A stretch of 64,000 bases of DNA, taken from contig NZ_JAAXCV010000031.1 of assembly GCF_012911895.1 (NCBI RefSeq), positions 1 to 64,000 on the forward strand. Reading direction: 5' to 3'. The position numbers and the translations under genes are program-made. Every line of letters begins with the position of its first letter. Position 1 is the first letter of the stretch. Origin of the DNA: Bacillus sp. RO3. GTDB lineage: Bacteria > Bacillota > Bacilli > Bacillales > Bacillaceae_B. This document shows positions 32,322 to 41,781 of the stretch, piece after piece. Below the pieces are notes generated by a model. The model was given only the letters and a program-made list of their open reading frames with translations. It was not told where the DNA came from and searched no databases.

Positions 32322-33692
32322 TTGACGAAGAACTGGGTCGAACGATTAGAAACCAGTATTGGGAAAGAAAAGGTAAGCCTCAGCGAAAGTGACCTCTTCC
32401 GTCACAGCCAAGACGAATCGAGCCATCTTCCTATCGAGCCTGATGTCGTTGTTTTTCCTGAAGAGAAAGAGGATATTGTAGAGATTTTGCAGGTGGCCAA
32501 TGAATATGAGATACCCGTAACGCCATACGGCGCAGGATCAGGATTGGACGGCCAAGCCATCCCTGTTCAGAAAGGGATCTCCATGAGCTTCGAACGGATG
32601 AAAGAAATCATCTCCTTTTCCCCGGAGAATTTAACCGTCACCGTACAGCCGGGAATCACCCGCTTGGAGCTGAATAAGGAGATTAACAGAAGCGGGCTAT
32701 CCTTCCCCATCGATCCCGGAGCCGATGCCAGTATCGGGGGGATGGTCGCGACCAATGCCAGCGGGACTACCGCAGTGCGTTACGGCTCCATGAAAGATCA
32801 GGTAGTATGCTTGGAGGTGATTCTGGCTGACGGGAGAATCATCCGGACCGGAAGCGAAGTAAAGAAATCGTCAAGCGGATACCACTTATCCAGCCTCTTC
32901 GTCGGATCAGAAGGCACCCTCGGGATCATTTCGGAGATCACATTAAAGCTTCACGGCATTCCCGAGCATACCATCGCGGCCCGATGTACCTTCGATACGC
33001 CGAAAGAGTGCGCAGAAGCCGCTCACAGTATCCTAATGAGCGGAATTCCAGTCATGAGGATGGAGCTCGTGGATGCCAGCAGCATTAAACAAGTGAATGT
33101 ATACGGAGACTACCACTTTCCAGAAGCCCACTCCCTCTTCTTGGAATTCGCAGGGAGCCGCGCTTCAGCAGAGGAAGAAGCCACCATCGTCCAAGGCTTA
33201 ATCCAGGACATGGGCGGCGAGAACTGGGAACGGGCCAGCGGATCAAAGGACCGGGCCGAACTGTGGCGGGCCCGGCACGAACTGGCCTATGCCTTCCGTC
33301 ATAAGAAAGGCATGTCCGTCATCGGATCCGACGTCTGCGTCCCCCTCTCGAAACTCTCAGATCTAGTCGTCTACGCCCGTACGCTCATAGATGAAAGCAA
33401 TCTATTAGGAGGCGTCTTCGGACATGTGGGAGACGGTAATTTCCACACCATCCTGGTCTATCCTTCCGATGATCAGGCTCTGGCGAACAAAGCCGAAAGC
33501 ATCAACGACAAACTCGTGCTTAAAGCATTGGACGTTGGGGGTACCTGCACAGGAGAGCACGGGGTGGGTCTTGGGAAAATGAAGTATCAGGAATTGGAGC
33601 ATGGGGCGGCTTTGGAGGTGATGAGGTCGTTTAAGAGGCTGCTGGATCCTGAGGGTCGGTTGAATCCGGGGAAGATTTTTGGGTGGGACTGA
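32322..33692 (+). CDS. FAD-binding oxidase, GlcD-like (2-hydroxy acid dehydrogenase)
   Basis: A 456-residue flavoprotein of the glycolate oxidase GlcD / D-lactate dehydrogenase family. FAD-binding part: VVFPEEKEDIVEIL, PYGAGSGLDGQ and GADASIGGMVATNASG. C-terminal cap: HVGDGNFHT and TGEHGVGLGK (His residues expected near the active site). It should oxidise a D-2-hydroxy acid to a 2-oxo acid. TTG 32322 is 6 bp behind AGCAGGTGA; TTG 32316 is too close to it. Divergent from the gntR/TRAP operon, it could supply 2-oxo acid to the aminotransferase there. The stop TGA is the variable triplet of REP-like copy M1. Confidence 0.88.
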   Translation: MTKNWVERLETSIGKEKVSLSESDLFRHSQDESSHLPIEPDVVVFPEEKEDIVEILQVANEYEIPVTPYGAGSGLDGQAIPVQKGISMSFERMKEIISFSPENLTVTVQPGITRLELNKEINRSGLSFPIDPGADASIGGMVATNASGTTAVRYGSMKDQVVCLEVILADGRIIRTGSEVKKSSSGYHLSSLFVGSEGTLGIISEITLKLHGIPEHTIAARCTFDTPKECAEAAHSILMSGIPVMRMELVDASSIKQVNVYGDYHFPEAHSLFLEFAGSRASAEEEATIVQGLIQDMGGENWERASGSKDRAELWRARHELAYAFRHKKGMSVIGSDVCVPLSKLSDLVVYARTLIDESNLLGGVFGHVGDGNFHTILVYPSDDQALANKAESINDKLVLKALDVGGTCTGEHGVGLGKMKYQELEHGAALEVMRSFKRLLDPEGRLNPGKIFGWD

Positions 33693-33767
33693 GGGACAGG
33701 CACCCTGTCCCCATTTCCCATCCCTGTCTCTTTCACTTTTGGGACAGGGTGCCTGTCCCCACGTCCC
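33685..33767 (+). repeat. REP-like palindromes M1 (33685-33711) and M2 (33741-33767), opposed
   Basis: Two inverted full copies between converging genes. M1 holds the glcD-like stop (TGA). M2 encodes the tail of the ROK kinase. M2 is identical to copy P. Confidence 0.85.
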
Positions 33768-34614
33768 TTTTAGCCAACAACAGCGAGCCGATGACTCCCT
33801 GGTTGTCATTTAGTTGGGGAGGCACGATGTATTGTTCGAAGTTGTCTATTTGGACATAATGGTTTAGAAGTGTTGCTGCTTGTTCTCGAATGAGGGTGTA
33901 TAGGATGGTTTGCTTCATGACTCCCCCACCCAGTATGATTTTTTCAGGGGCGAGGATCAAGCTGTAGTTTACGATGGCTTGGGCCAGGTAGTAGGCCTCA
34001 AGCTCCCAGACTGCTTTCATCGCTTCCAACTCGTACCCTTTCTTTCCATAACGTGTATGAATAGCCGTACCAGAAGCCATTCCTTCTAAGCAGTTTCCAT
34101 GATACGGACAACTGCCTTCAAACGAATCCTCCGGGTGCCCCGGTATATAAATATGGCCCATTTCTGTATTGTAAAGCCCCTTTGACACTTTCCCATTTTG
34201 GACAAATCCCGCTCCGATGCCCGTCCCTACGGTAATATATAAACAGCTGTCGGACTCTTGGGCAGCTCCTAAATGAAATTCCCCCAATGCCGCTGCATTC
34301 ACATCTGTATCGACAAAGACGGGAACAGAAACGTGACGGGAAAGGGCTTGAAAGATATTGAAGTTCTTCCACAGCTGTTTAGGCGTATTTAAAATTTGCC
34401 CAAAGTTGGCCTTGTTCTTATTTAATTCGATTGGCCCAAAACAGCCTACTCCAATCGAAGTTAACGTGTAATCAGAAAAATATGAGTAGACGTTCCCCAA
34501 TGTTGTTTCAGGATCTTGAGTAGGAAAGACCGTCCTGCTGATGATTTCTCCCTTCTCATTTCCGACGGCACAAACGAATTTCGTTCCACCCGCTTCTATT
34601 GCACCATATAACAT
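33733..34614 (-). CDS. ROK-family sugar kinase (fructokinase/mannokinase type)
   Basis: A 293-residue ROK kinase of the fructokinase branch: AIEAGGTKFVCAVG (phosphate binding), DTDVNAAALGE, VGTGIGAGF and a zinc-binding HPEDSFEGSCPYHGNCLEGM loop. It should phosphorylate fructose or mannose at C6. As the last gene after the ABC importer binding protein it fits a mannose kinase. The start follows GGAGGGAGAG. Its last residues RDVGTGTLSQK come from REP-like copy M2, so the native end is lost or extended. Confidence 0.85.
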   Translation of the reverse strand: MLYGAIEAGGTKFVCAVGNEKGEIISRTVFPTQDPETTLGNVYSYFSDYTLTSIGVGCFGPIELNKNKANFGQILNTPKQLWKNFNIFQALSRHVSVPVFVDTDVNAAALGEFHLGAAQESDSCLYITVGTGIGAGFVQNGKVSKGLYNTEMGHIYIPGHPEDSFEGSCPYHGNCLEGMASGTAIHTRYGKKGYELEAMKAVWELEAYYLAQAIVNYSLILAPEKIILGGGVMKQTILYTLIREQAATLLNHYVQIDNFEQYIVPPQLNDNQGVIGSLLLAKRDVGTGTLSQK

Positions 34615-34725
34615 GGCTCTCCCTCCAATTGAAAGAAGGGTTCCCCTTGTCTGAACCCTTCCCTTCCCATTATTTTCGTTGTAGCTAATCACGGAACGAC
34701 ATGCTCCATGAAGATAGGACCTCGA

Positions 34726-36180
34726 TTACTGTTCCTTCTTCCACTCATCGTATTGCTTTTGAATTTCATCCAATACTTTTGGCATTCCGGCTTCGTCCAG
34801 CTTTTTGTTGAAAGCCGGTAAGTAGTCTTCCGGATCTACAGCCCCTTTTAACAATGCAGGGGAGAATTCACTCGTGACATTGGAGATGGCTGCAATTTCC
34901 GTTCTGACAGGATTGGAGTCAAAGTAGAAACCAAGTGCCGGAGACGATTTTGCGCTTTCATTGAATGTTTCAAATGCCTCCCATTTGTCTGCCGGGTCAT
35001 CTTCGTAAAGCTTCAGGATCAGCTGATTTCCGATTGCAAAGCTAGGCATGTTATAGTTTTCAACACGAGCAGGCAAGTCTTTAATCGTTCCGTCTTCGTT
35101 CTCTTCGTAGTGAACCCCTTCGATTCCTTTATCAAGCAAGTTCCTTAAATATTCGTCGGAGTTTAATAGATTCAAAAACCTCATGGCTCTTTCAGGGTGT
35201 TTAGAAGTGGCTGAAATGGCCTGCATGGAACCTGTGACCGAGTTATTGAAGATATACGGTTCATGAAGTTCTCTCGTCACGATTTCATACCCTGCTGATC
35301 TGGACCAGATGGCCTCTGCATATGGCTGATAGATTTCTTTACGGACGAACCAGTTCGCCGTTTCAAGTGGCCATGAGTCTGTACTTGTTGCTGCATCTTT
35401 TTGGATATAGCCTTTTTTATAGTATTCATGCATCGTTTTTAACGTTTCCATCGTAGTCTCTTCTTCGTATTTGTTAACAACCTCATCCGTGTTTCCGTCT
35501 AAACGGAAGGCAAATGGTAACTCCTCTTGAAGGATGGAGTCGAAAGGAAGATACGCATCAAATGTGGCAATCGGTGTTACATTCTTTTCTTTTTCTTTAA
35601 TAACAGCGAGGAGCGGCTCCAGATCTTCAATGGAGTTCACGTTTGAAATATCCAGTCCATGTTTCTTGACCAGTTCATTATTAAAGGAAAGGACGGCTTG
35701 CTGTCCCACTTCTTTATTCGTCGGTACTGCATAAAGTTCCCCGTCGATTTTAGCTCCCTCAAGGAATGCCGGATCAATTAGTTTCTTCATGTCTTTCCCG
35801 TATTCATCCATTAAGTCATTCAATCCAACAAAGGCTCCCCTTCTTGCATTCAATGCGTAATTGTTGGCCCATGAGCTTGTGAAGGCAATATCATACTCTT
35901 CTCCAGAAGTGGTGATCACCTGCATCCGGTCATTATACTCTCCCCAATCCAGGAGTTTCAGGTCGATCGACGTGTTGATTTTTTCCTTCGTGTACTGATT
36001 AACTTCTTTCATGACATCGTCAGTATCCTTTTGAGGAGTTCCGATTAAATACCAGGTCAGAGTAACATGATCCTCGGTGGAGTCACCGGATGTTTCCCCG
36101 TTTGAACTTTTTCCGCTGCACGCTGCCAGCACTCCCATAACGAGCACCAATACAAGTGAAAGTACCCCTACTTTTTTCAT
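34726..36180 (-). CDS. ABC transporter sugar-binding lipoprotein
   Basis: A 484-residue extracellular solute-binding protein, family 1, with lipobox LAAC (Cys about 21). It resembles LplA/LipO/YtcQ-type binding proteins that serve large oligosaccharides. It follows two permease genes. ATG 36180 is spaced 6 bp behind AGGGGG; the ATG 6 bases earlier touches it. The probable ligand is an N-glycan fragment or manno-oligosaccharide, by locus context. Confidence 0.88.
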   Translation of the reverse strand: MKKVGVLSLVLVLVMGVLAACSGKSSNGETSGDSTEDHVTLTWYLIGTPQKDTDDVMKEVNQYTKEKINTSIDLKLLDWGEYNDRMQVITTSGEEYDIAFTSSWANNYALNARRGAFVGLNDLMDEYGKDMKKLIDPAFLEGAKIDGELYAVPTNKEVGQQAVLSFNNELVKKHGLDISNVNSIEDLEPLLAVIKEKEKNVTPIATFDAYLPFDSILQEELPFAFRLDGNTDEVVNKYEEETTMETLKTMHEYYKKGYIQKDAATSTDSWPLETANWFVRKEIYQPYAEAIWSRSAGYEIVTRELHEPYIFNNSVTGSMQAISATSKHPERAMRFLNLLNSDEYLRNLLDKGIEGVHYEENEDGTIKDLPARVENYNMPSFAIGNQLILKLYEDDPADKWEAFETFNESAKSSPALGFYFDSNPVRTEIAAISNVTSEFSPALLKGAVDPEDYLPAFNKKLDEAGMPKVLDEIQKQYDEWKKEQ

Positions 36181-36250
36181 TTCCATCCCCCTGTTCGTTT
36201 CATATATTTACTCTATCAAAAAAGGATTTGTTCTCCTTCAATGAATACGG

Positions 36251-37216
36251 TCAATCTTTTACTCCTCCAATTGTCAGTCCTTTTATGAAGTACTTTTGAA
36301 AGAACGGATACGATAAAGCAATCGGAAGAGTGGCAATCACAACCATGGCCATCCTGGCTGAATCTTGTGGGATCGATTCTAAGATTGAGCTGTTTTGATT
36401 GGATAGCATGGCATTCTGTTTGATAAAGTCCATATTGTTCTCGATCCGCATGAGAAGCGATTGCAATGGTATCAAGTTCGGATCGTCAATGAAAAGGAGA
36501 GCGTTGAACCAATCGTTCCAATACGCAAGGGTATTGAATAATGCAATGGTGGCTATCCCTGGAACAGATAACGGCAGCACAATGGTTAAGAAAATTCTCC
36601 ACTCTCCTGCACCGTCGATGCGGGCGGATTCAAGGATGGCTTCCGGTACGGATCTTAGGAAGAACGTTCTCATGATAATGATGTAGAAAGCATTGACCGC
36701 CATTGGGAGAATCAAGGCCCACATTGAATTCTTCAGATCAAGGAATTGGGTCATGACGATGTAGAATGGAACCATTCCTCCACTGAATAGCATCGTAAAA
36801 AAGGCGATAAACGTAAATTGCTTTCTGAATACAAACTGTTTTCTTGATATCGCATAGGCGTATAACGCAATAACCGTCACGCTGATGAACGTACCTAATA
36901 CCGTCACTAAGATCGTTACACCATACGCTCTAACAACCTGGGCCTTCATTTCCCATAAATATTTATAGGCCTCTAAACTCCACTGTTCCGGAATAAGTTG
37001 ATAACCATTTTCCGCTAACGATTGTTCATTACTAAGGGAAATGATGATCACATATAAAAACGGAAAGATGCATAGAAAGGCAAAAGTACCGAGCAGCAAA
37101 TGCATGAAGATACTCGTTTTACCGGAAAATCCATAAGGGTTATACGTTTTTTTCTTCGTTTTTTTCTTATCCGTTTCCTTCTGGTAACTCGTCGTGACAT
37201 TAGTAGATGTCTCCAT
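36251..37216 (-). CDS. ABC transporter permease, LplC-like
   Basis: A 321-residue sugar permease with six membrane helices and the EAA loop (EAILESARIDGAGEWRIF..PLSVPGIATI). Second of the paired permeases; it begins 32 bp after the first. The N-terminus is Lys-rich (KKKTKKKTYNP). There is no ATPase gene in the locus, so a shared MsmX-type ATPase is likely. Confidence 0.92.
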   Translation of the reverse strand: METSTNVTTSYQKETDKKKTKKKTYNPYGFSGKTSIFMHLLLGTFAFLCIFPFLYVIIISLSNEQSLAENGYQLIPEQWSLEAYKYLWEMKAQVVRAYGVTILVTVLGTFISVTVIALYAYAISRKQFVFRKQFTFIAFFTMLFSGGMVPFYIVMTQFLDLKNSMWALILPMAVNAFYIIIMRTFFLRSVPEAILESARIDGAGEWRIFLTIVLPLSVPGIATIALFNTLAYWNDWFNALLFIDDPNLIPLQSLLMRIENNMDFIKQNAMLSNQNSSILESIPQDSARMAMVVIATLPIALSYPFFQKYFIKGLTIGGVKD

Positions 37217-37248
37217 CTAGTACTCTCCTTTCTCTCTAAGATCTTTTC

Positions 37249-38187
37249 TTAGAACAAGGCATTATCCTCATCAATCTTTCTCACAATATAATTCGTTAGC
37301 AGAATTAAGATAAACCCAACGGTTGCTTGGTATAAACCAGCTGCTGTACTCATCCCTATATCTCCCATTGTCATCAATCCCCGGTAAACATATGTATCAA
37401 TCACATTCGTTACAGAATAAAGGGGACCTGAGTCACGAGGGATTTGATAGAACAACCCGAAATCGGCACTGAAGATGCTGCCAATGTTCAGTATCGTTAA
37501 GATCACAATGAGTGGCATGATCATCGGGATGGTGACGTGACGAATCTGCTGCCACTTATTGGCTCCGTCAATCATCGCAGCTTCATAATGGGTACGATCA
37601 ATACCGACAATAGCGGCAAGATACACAATACTGCTGAATCCTACGCCTTTCCACTGGCTGATGACTGTGATGAAATACGGCCAATATTTTGGTTCGTTAT
37701 ACCATGAAACGGGCTCAATATGAAAGAAGGCCAAAACACTATTAAATAATCCCTTGTCTACACTTAGAAAGGCAAATACAAAGTAACTGACTACCACCCA
37801 CGATAAGAAATGAGGAAATAACATTCCAGTCTGATAGATTTTGGCTAATTTCTGCTTCGTAATTTCACTTAATATGATGGCTACGGCTACCGATAAGATC
37901 AGTCCCACTACGATAAAGAGGATGTTATAGAGTAAGGTATTTCTCGTGATAACAAACGCATCATTCGTCCTGAACAAGAATTGAAAATTTTCGAATCCCA
38001 CCCATTCACTGTGAAATACGCTGGCAAAGAAGCCATCCGGGTGAAACCGAAAGTTCTTAAATGCGATGATCTGCCCAAACATGGGAATATATTTCATGAC
38101 AATGAGCCATATGAGCCCTGGTAAAATCATGACTAGCCATATGCGGTTATCGTACACATTTTTAACAAATCGATTGACTCTGTTCAT
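37249..38187 (-). CDS. ABC transporter permease, LplB-like
   Basis: A 312-residue permease with six helices and an EAA loop (AAMIDGANKWQQIRHVTIPMIM). It is first in the importer unit, preceded by GGAGG and, about 40 bp further, a cre-like site. It pairs with the next permease for oligosaccharide uptake. Confidence 0.92.
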   Translation of the reverse strand: MNRVNRFVKNVYDNRIWLVMILPGLIWLIVMKYIPMFGQIIAFKNFRFHPDGFFASVFHSEWVGFENFQFLFRTNDAFVITRNTLLYNILFIVVGLILSVAVAIILSEITKQKLAKIYQTGMLFPHFLSWVVVSYFVFAFLSVDKGLFNSVLAFFHIEPVSWYNEPKYWPYFITVISQWKGVGFSSIVYLAAIVGIDRTHYEAAMIDGANKWQQIRHVTIPMIMPLIVILTILNIGSIFSADFGLFYQIPRDSGPLYSVTNVIDTYVYRGLMTMGDIGMSTAAGLYQATVGFILILLTNYIVRKIDEDNALF

Positions 38188-38224
38188 GTTTTTCCTCCTT
38201 TCTTAACTCTATACGTCAATTATA

Positions 38225-38238
38225 TGAAAACCCTTACA
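38225..38238 (-). promoter_or_regulatory. cre-like site upstream of the ABC importer
   Basis: TGAAAACCCTTACA matches the CcpA consensus TGWAARCGYTWNCW except for C in place of the central G. It lies 38 bp upstream of the permease start, where repression by glucose would be expected. Confidence 0.45.
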
Positions 38239-38318
38239 TGATAAAAAGTTGAGATATCTTAGATTTACTGGTCAAAATAAATACAATCTATGGAGTTGAC
38301 TATATGTTCAGGAAACTA

Positions 38319-38349
38319 GTAAAAAAAGCCTCTTAAAAAAGAGACTTTT
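38319..38349 (-). terminator. Terminator after the response regulator gene
   Basis: Minus-strand stem AAGTCTC/GAGGCTT followed by seven T. It separates the regulator genes from the importer genes, which need their own promoter. Confidence 0.75.
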
Positions 38350-38350
38350 C

Positions 38351-39838
38351 TCATGTCTGTGAGTGCTGCCTTCTCCACTCCGAAGGGGTTGCACGTTCAT
38401 ATTTTTTAAACTGCTTATAAAAGTAAGTAGCATCTGTATAGCCTACTTTTTTGCCAATGTGACCCGCTTTTTCATGTGAGTTCAGTAAGAGCTTCTTGGC
38501 CCGGTCAATTCTCAGTTGGTTCAGATATTTGGTGAACGAATCTTTGACTTCCTTCTGAAATAATTGCCCTAAATAGATGGGGTTGATGTGGAAACGATGA
38601 CCGAGTGTTTTCAAGGACATATCTTCAGAGTAGTTCTGATGGATATAGGTAAGAACCGTTTGAATAATAGGACTCTTCTTCTCTTCTCCACTATCCTCAT
38701 GTTCAATGTACCTTATGCATTGATCCATAATGGCAAGGGCGTCTTCCTTACCATGAAGATACAGGATTTGATGAATTAATTGAACGTATTGAGTATACTC
38801 CAAGGAAATCAAAAACTTGTTTTTCATCTGAAAGAAGTATTCCAGCATCATGCTTTTGATCACGAATACGTCTCGATCCTCCTCAAGCTGAGTAAAGACC
38901 CCTCTTAAATAGTTCCGTACAGCATCATATTCCTGATTGGCTAAGCGCTCCAGAATATCCGGTTTCAAATAGTTGTTTGTCTCCTTGTCGGATGTTGACG
39001 ATTTTAAGTGCATTTCCTCTGCTATACGATGATCTTGATCCGGCAGCAGCATCTTCAATTCACACGCCATTTCTAACTCCCTGTACACCTTCTCGGCATC
39101 ATCGATGAAATCGACTCGTCTACTCATGACCATCACGTGTTCTTTCCCGTTCCATCCATGATCCACAATCGAGGAGACCTCCCCTTTCTCTTCTTCGAAG
39201 GACTCTTCAGACCATATAAGAAGAATATCCCCTGAAGGTGTGGTGACCGCCAATGTACTCGTTTCTTCCTCGATGGTTTTCTGTAGGTGTACCGATTCTT
39301 CCGATTCTGTTTTTAATAAACCCAGCCGAAGAGGTGGTTGAATATTGACCATTGGGTAAAACGAGATTCTTTCTTTAAAATCAGTGTCCGGCATTTTTCT
39401 CATCAGCCATCTCCAAATGGAGTGATCCCTGAGGATTAGGATCGACTCTTCTTCTAGGGATATCCGATCTATTTTCTCTTTCAAATGAAGGATGGTAGAC
39501 AAGAGCTCCTCTTCGTTAACTGGCTTTAACAGATAATTCTCAATACCAAGTTCCAGACCTTTTCTCACTAAGTCGAACTCTTGAAAGCCTGAAAGAATAA
39601 TGGACTTAATCGATTCTTTTTCCTTGCTGATCTTCTCGATCAGCTCGAGCCCGGTTAGTTCGGGCATTTTGATATCAGTGATTAATACATCAAACTCCAC
39701 TTCCCTGGATAGCTCCAGCGCTTCCAAGCCATCCTTTGCTGTCGCCACAATGGTAAATCCCAGGTCTTCCCAATCGAGTATATACTTCAATCCTTCAAGA
39801 ATAAGTGGTTCATCGTCAACCAGCATGACTCTAATCAC
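38351..39838 (-). CDS. Response regulator, YesN-like (AraC output)
   Basis: A 495-residue response regulator with an N-terminal receiver (DDEP at 9-12, phospho-acceptor in DVLITDIKMPE, Lys in LLKPVNEE) and a C-terminal AraC-type double helix-turn-helix (about 395-490; LGHRFHINPIYLGQLFQKEV). The start GTG follows GAGGTG, and it overlaps nothing but lies 3 bp after the kinase gene. It probably activates the importer unit next to it, as other YesN-type regulators do for polysaccharide transport genes. Confidence 0.9.
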   Translation of the reverse strand: MIRVMLVDDEPLILEGLKYILDWEDLGFTIVATAKDGLEALELSREVEFDVLITDIKMPELTGLELIEKISKEKESIKSIILSGFQEFDLVRKGLELGIENYLLKPVNEEELLSTILHLKEKIDRISLEEESILILRDHSIWRWLMRKMPDTDFKERISFYPMVNIQPPLRLGLLKTESEESVHLQKTIEEETSTLAVTTPSGDILLIWSEESFEEEKGEVSSIVDHGWNGKEHVMVMSRRVDFIDDAEKVYRELEMACELKMLLPDQDHRIAEEMHLKSSTSDKETNNYLKPDILERLANQEYDAVRNYLRGVFTQLEEDRDVFVIKSMMLEYFFQMKNKFLISLEYTQYVQLIHQILYLHGKEDALAIMDQCIRYIEHEDSGEEKKSPIIQTVLTYIHQNYSEDMSLKTLGHRFHINPIYLGQLFQKEVKDSFTKYLNQLRIDRAKKLLLNSHEKAGHIGKKVGYTDATYFYKQFKKYERATPSEWRRQHSQT

Positions 39839-39841
39839 TTT

Positions 39842-41611
39842 CTACACCTCACTTATGAGCGGTAATGTAACCGTGACGGAAGTTTGGACAAGAGGCAGAC
39901 TGCGGATTTCCACCCCATAATGGGAACCGTACTTTAATTGAATGCGTCTGTGAACATTTCCCAATCCGATAGAATCGGATGCTCCGTCTTCCTGCTTCAG
40001 CCTTGCTTTGATACCCTCCAGCTTTTTCTCCTCAATCCCACTTCCATTGTCTTCTATCGTGATGAAAAGGGTTCCGCCCTCCTCATAAATGGAGACCGTT
40101 AATTGGTTGGCTTCCATCTCTCTCCTGAATCCATGCAATAAGTAATTTTCAATCAAGGGCTGTAATACAAATGGAGGCATATAATAATCCTTCACTTTTT
40201 CATCTACATGGAATTCGTTGATTAGCTGATTCTGAAATCGTATTTTAAATAATTCTATATATTGGTGTGCATGGTCGATTTCGTTTTCAACCTTGACAAG
40301 GTCTTCTGTTTTCAAGGAATAGCGAAACAGCTGAGCCAGTTGGACAATCATTTTGGCCGATGTTCGCCCACCCTCGGCTAAAGATTTCATCCGTATGGCT
40401 TCCAGTGTGTTGTATAAGAAATGAGGGTTAATCTGTGCCTGAAGATTGGCCAATTCCGCTTCTCTTTGTTTTAGCTTGGATAAGTAGACTCTATCAATGT
40501 AGTCATTTAAATCATCCAATGTTTCATTAATGGTGTGAGAGATATCTGTTAGGTCATCATCTACATTGGCGGTTATAATTCTTGCCGATAAATTTCCTTC
40601 TTGTACTTCCTTCATCTTGTTCAGAATCTCATCCACCCGTTTCGAGTAGCCACGCAATGCGATGTAAGGGAGGGAAATAGACAAAATCGTTAACAACACC
40701 ATAATAGAAAGAATGGTTGATTTATAGGTAAGGAGCTGGGCCATTTCCTGTTCTGAAATGACAGCGGTGATCATGAGCTGACTCGTCGGCTCGATGGAAG
40801 ATTGAATATAGTAGCGCTCATCCAAGTCTACTTTCTTTTGAACCTCACGATAAGATACATCCTTAAGAAGCCTTTCAGGAGCGTTTCCATAAGAATAATA
40901 GAGTTCATTTTTCATATTTGTAATAAAGAAAGATCCTTTGGAAGGGGTTTCTTTCAGGGATAATAACCGATCTATATTTTCATAACTGAAAAAGACCCGT
41001 ACTTTTCCCAACCGGTCCATGGAAACAGGATCGTTTATTTGTTCTTCCACAACATACATATCCTTCGGTACGACAGATGGATCCTTGGAAAGGGGTTGGT
41101 TTTCTACCATCATGCCCGTGTCTTCTTCGGATTGATTATGTTGATTCCACCTACTATGATCAAACAGGTACATATATTCTGTTCCTAAATTTTCATTTCG
41201 AACTTGCAATGCGACGGATTCTGGATCTCTGGAAAAATAGTTCTTCACATAAATATCGAAGTTATAAGGAACAAAGGAATCACTGTTTGAGAATTTATCT
41301 AAACGATAGCCGATGTATTCTTGGTAGTCATGCTGTAACGCGAAAGCCAAATCTTCAATTAATCGTTTTTCTTGATACAGCTGACGGATACCCTGACTGA
41401 CGAACTGATGCTTGGCATGTATGTCAGATTTGATCTCATCGACCACCGCTTCTTGTCGATCAATTTCCCGCTGAACGATAAAGTCAGAGTAATATTCTGA
41501 TAGAAAGACAAACAAGGTGGACATGGTAAGGAAAATGATGAGGGAATAGGTTAAAAACACCCGATAAAACATTCTCTTGCTTATTCGTTTGAAAAATAAG
41601 AACGCTTTCAT
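39842..41611 (-). CDS. Sensor histidine kinase, YesM-like
   Basis: A 589-residue membrane sensor kinase: helix at 12-32, extracellular sensor region to about 300, second helix near 305, HAMP (about 325-375), His kinase domain with QINPHFLYNTLEAIRMK, and an HATPase with DNGSGIEEKK. It should sense a sugar outside or a ligand of the binding protein and phosphorylate the YesN-like protein encoded 3 bp downstream. It lies 170 bp after the GH38 gene, with a G/C-rich hairpin in the gap. Confidence 0.92.
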   Translation of the reverse strand: MKAFLFFKRISKRMFYRVFLTYSLIIFLTMSTLFVFLSEYYSDFIVQREIDRQEAVVDEIKSDIHAKHQFVSQGIRQLYQEKRLIEDLAFALQHDYQEYIGYRLDKFSNSDSFVPYNFDIYVKNYFSRDPESVALQVRNENLGTEYMYLFDHSRWNQHNQSEEDTGMMVENQPLSKDPSVVPKDMYVVEEQINDPVSMDRLGKVRVFFSYENIDRLLSLKETPSKGSFFITNMKNELYYSYGNAPERLLKDVSYREVQKKVDLDERYYIQSSIEPTSQLMITAVISEQEMAQLLTYKSTILSIMVLLTILSISLPYIALRGYSKRVDEILNKMKEVQEGNLSARIITANVDDDLTDISHTINETLDDLNDYIDRVYLSKLKQREAELANLQAQINPHFLYNTLEAIRMKSLAEGGRTSAKMIVQLAQLFRYSLKTEDLVKVENEIDHAHQYIELFKIRFQNQLINEFHVDEKVKDYYMPPFVLQPLIENYLLHGFRREMEANQLTVSIYEEGGTLFITIEDNGSGIEEKKLEGIKARLKQEDGASDSIGLGNVHRRIQLKYGSHYGVEIRSLPLVQTSVTVTLPLISEV

Positions 41612-41781
41612 TTATGTAACCCCTAACATAAGGCGAAAGGGGAACAGCAGCCTGTATGCGCCTGTTCCCTGTTCTTCACCTGCGATTCGATAAACAAGGG
41701 CAAATCCGGGGTCCTGTCCGGATGATGGTGACTTCCCTTATGGGTGCCGGAAGAAAGATCTGCTTATAACCCTGATTAAAT

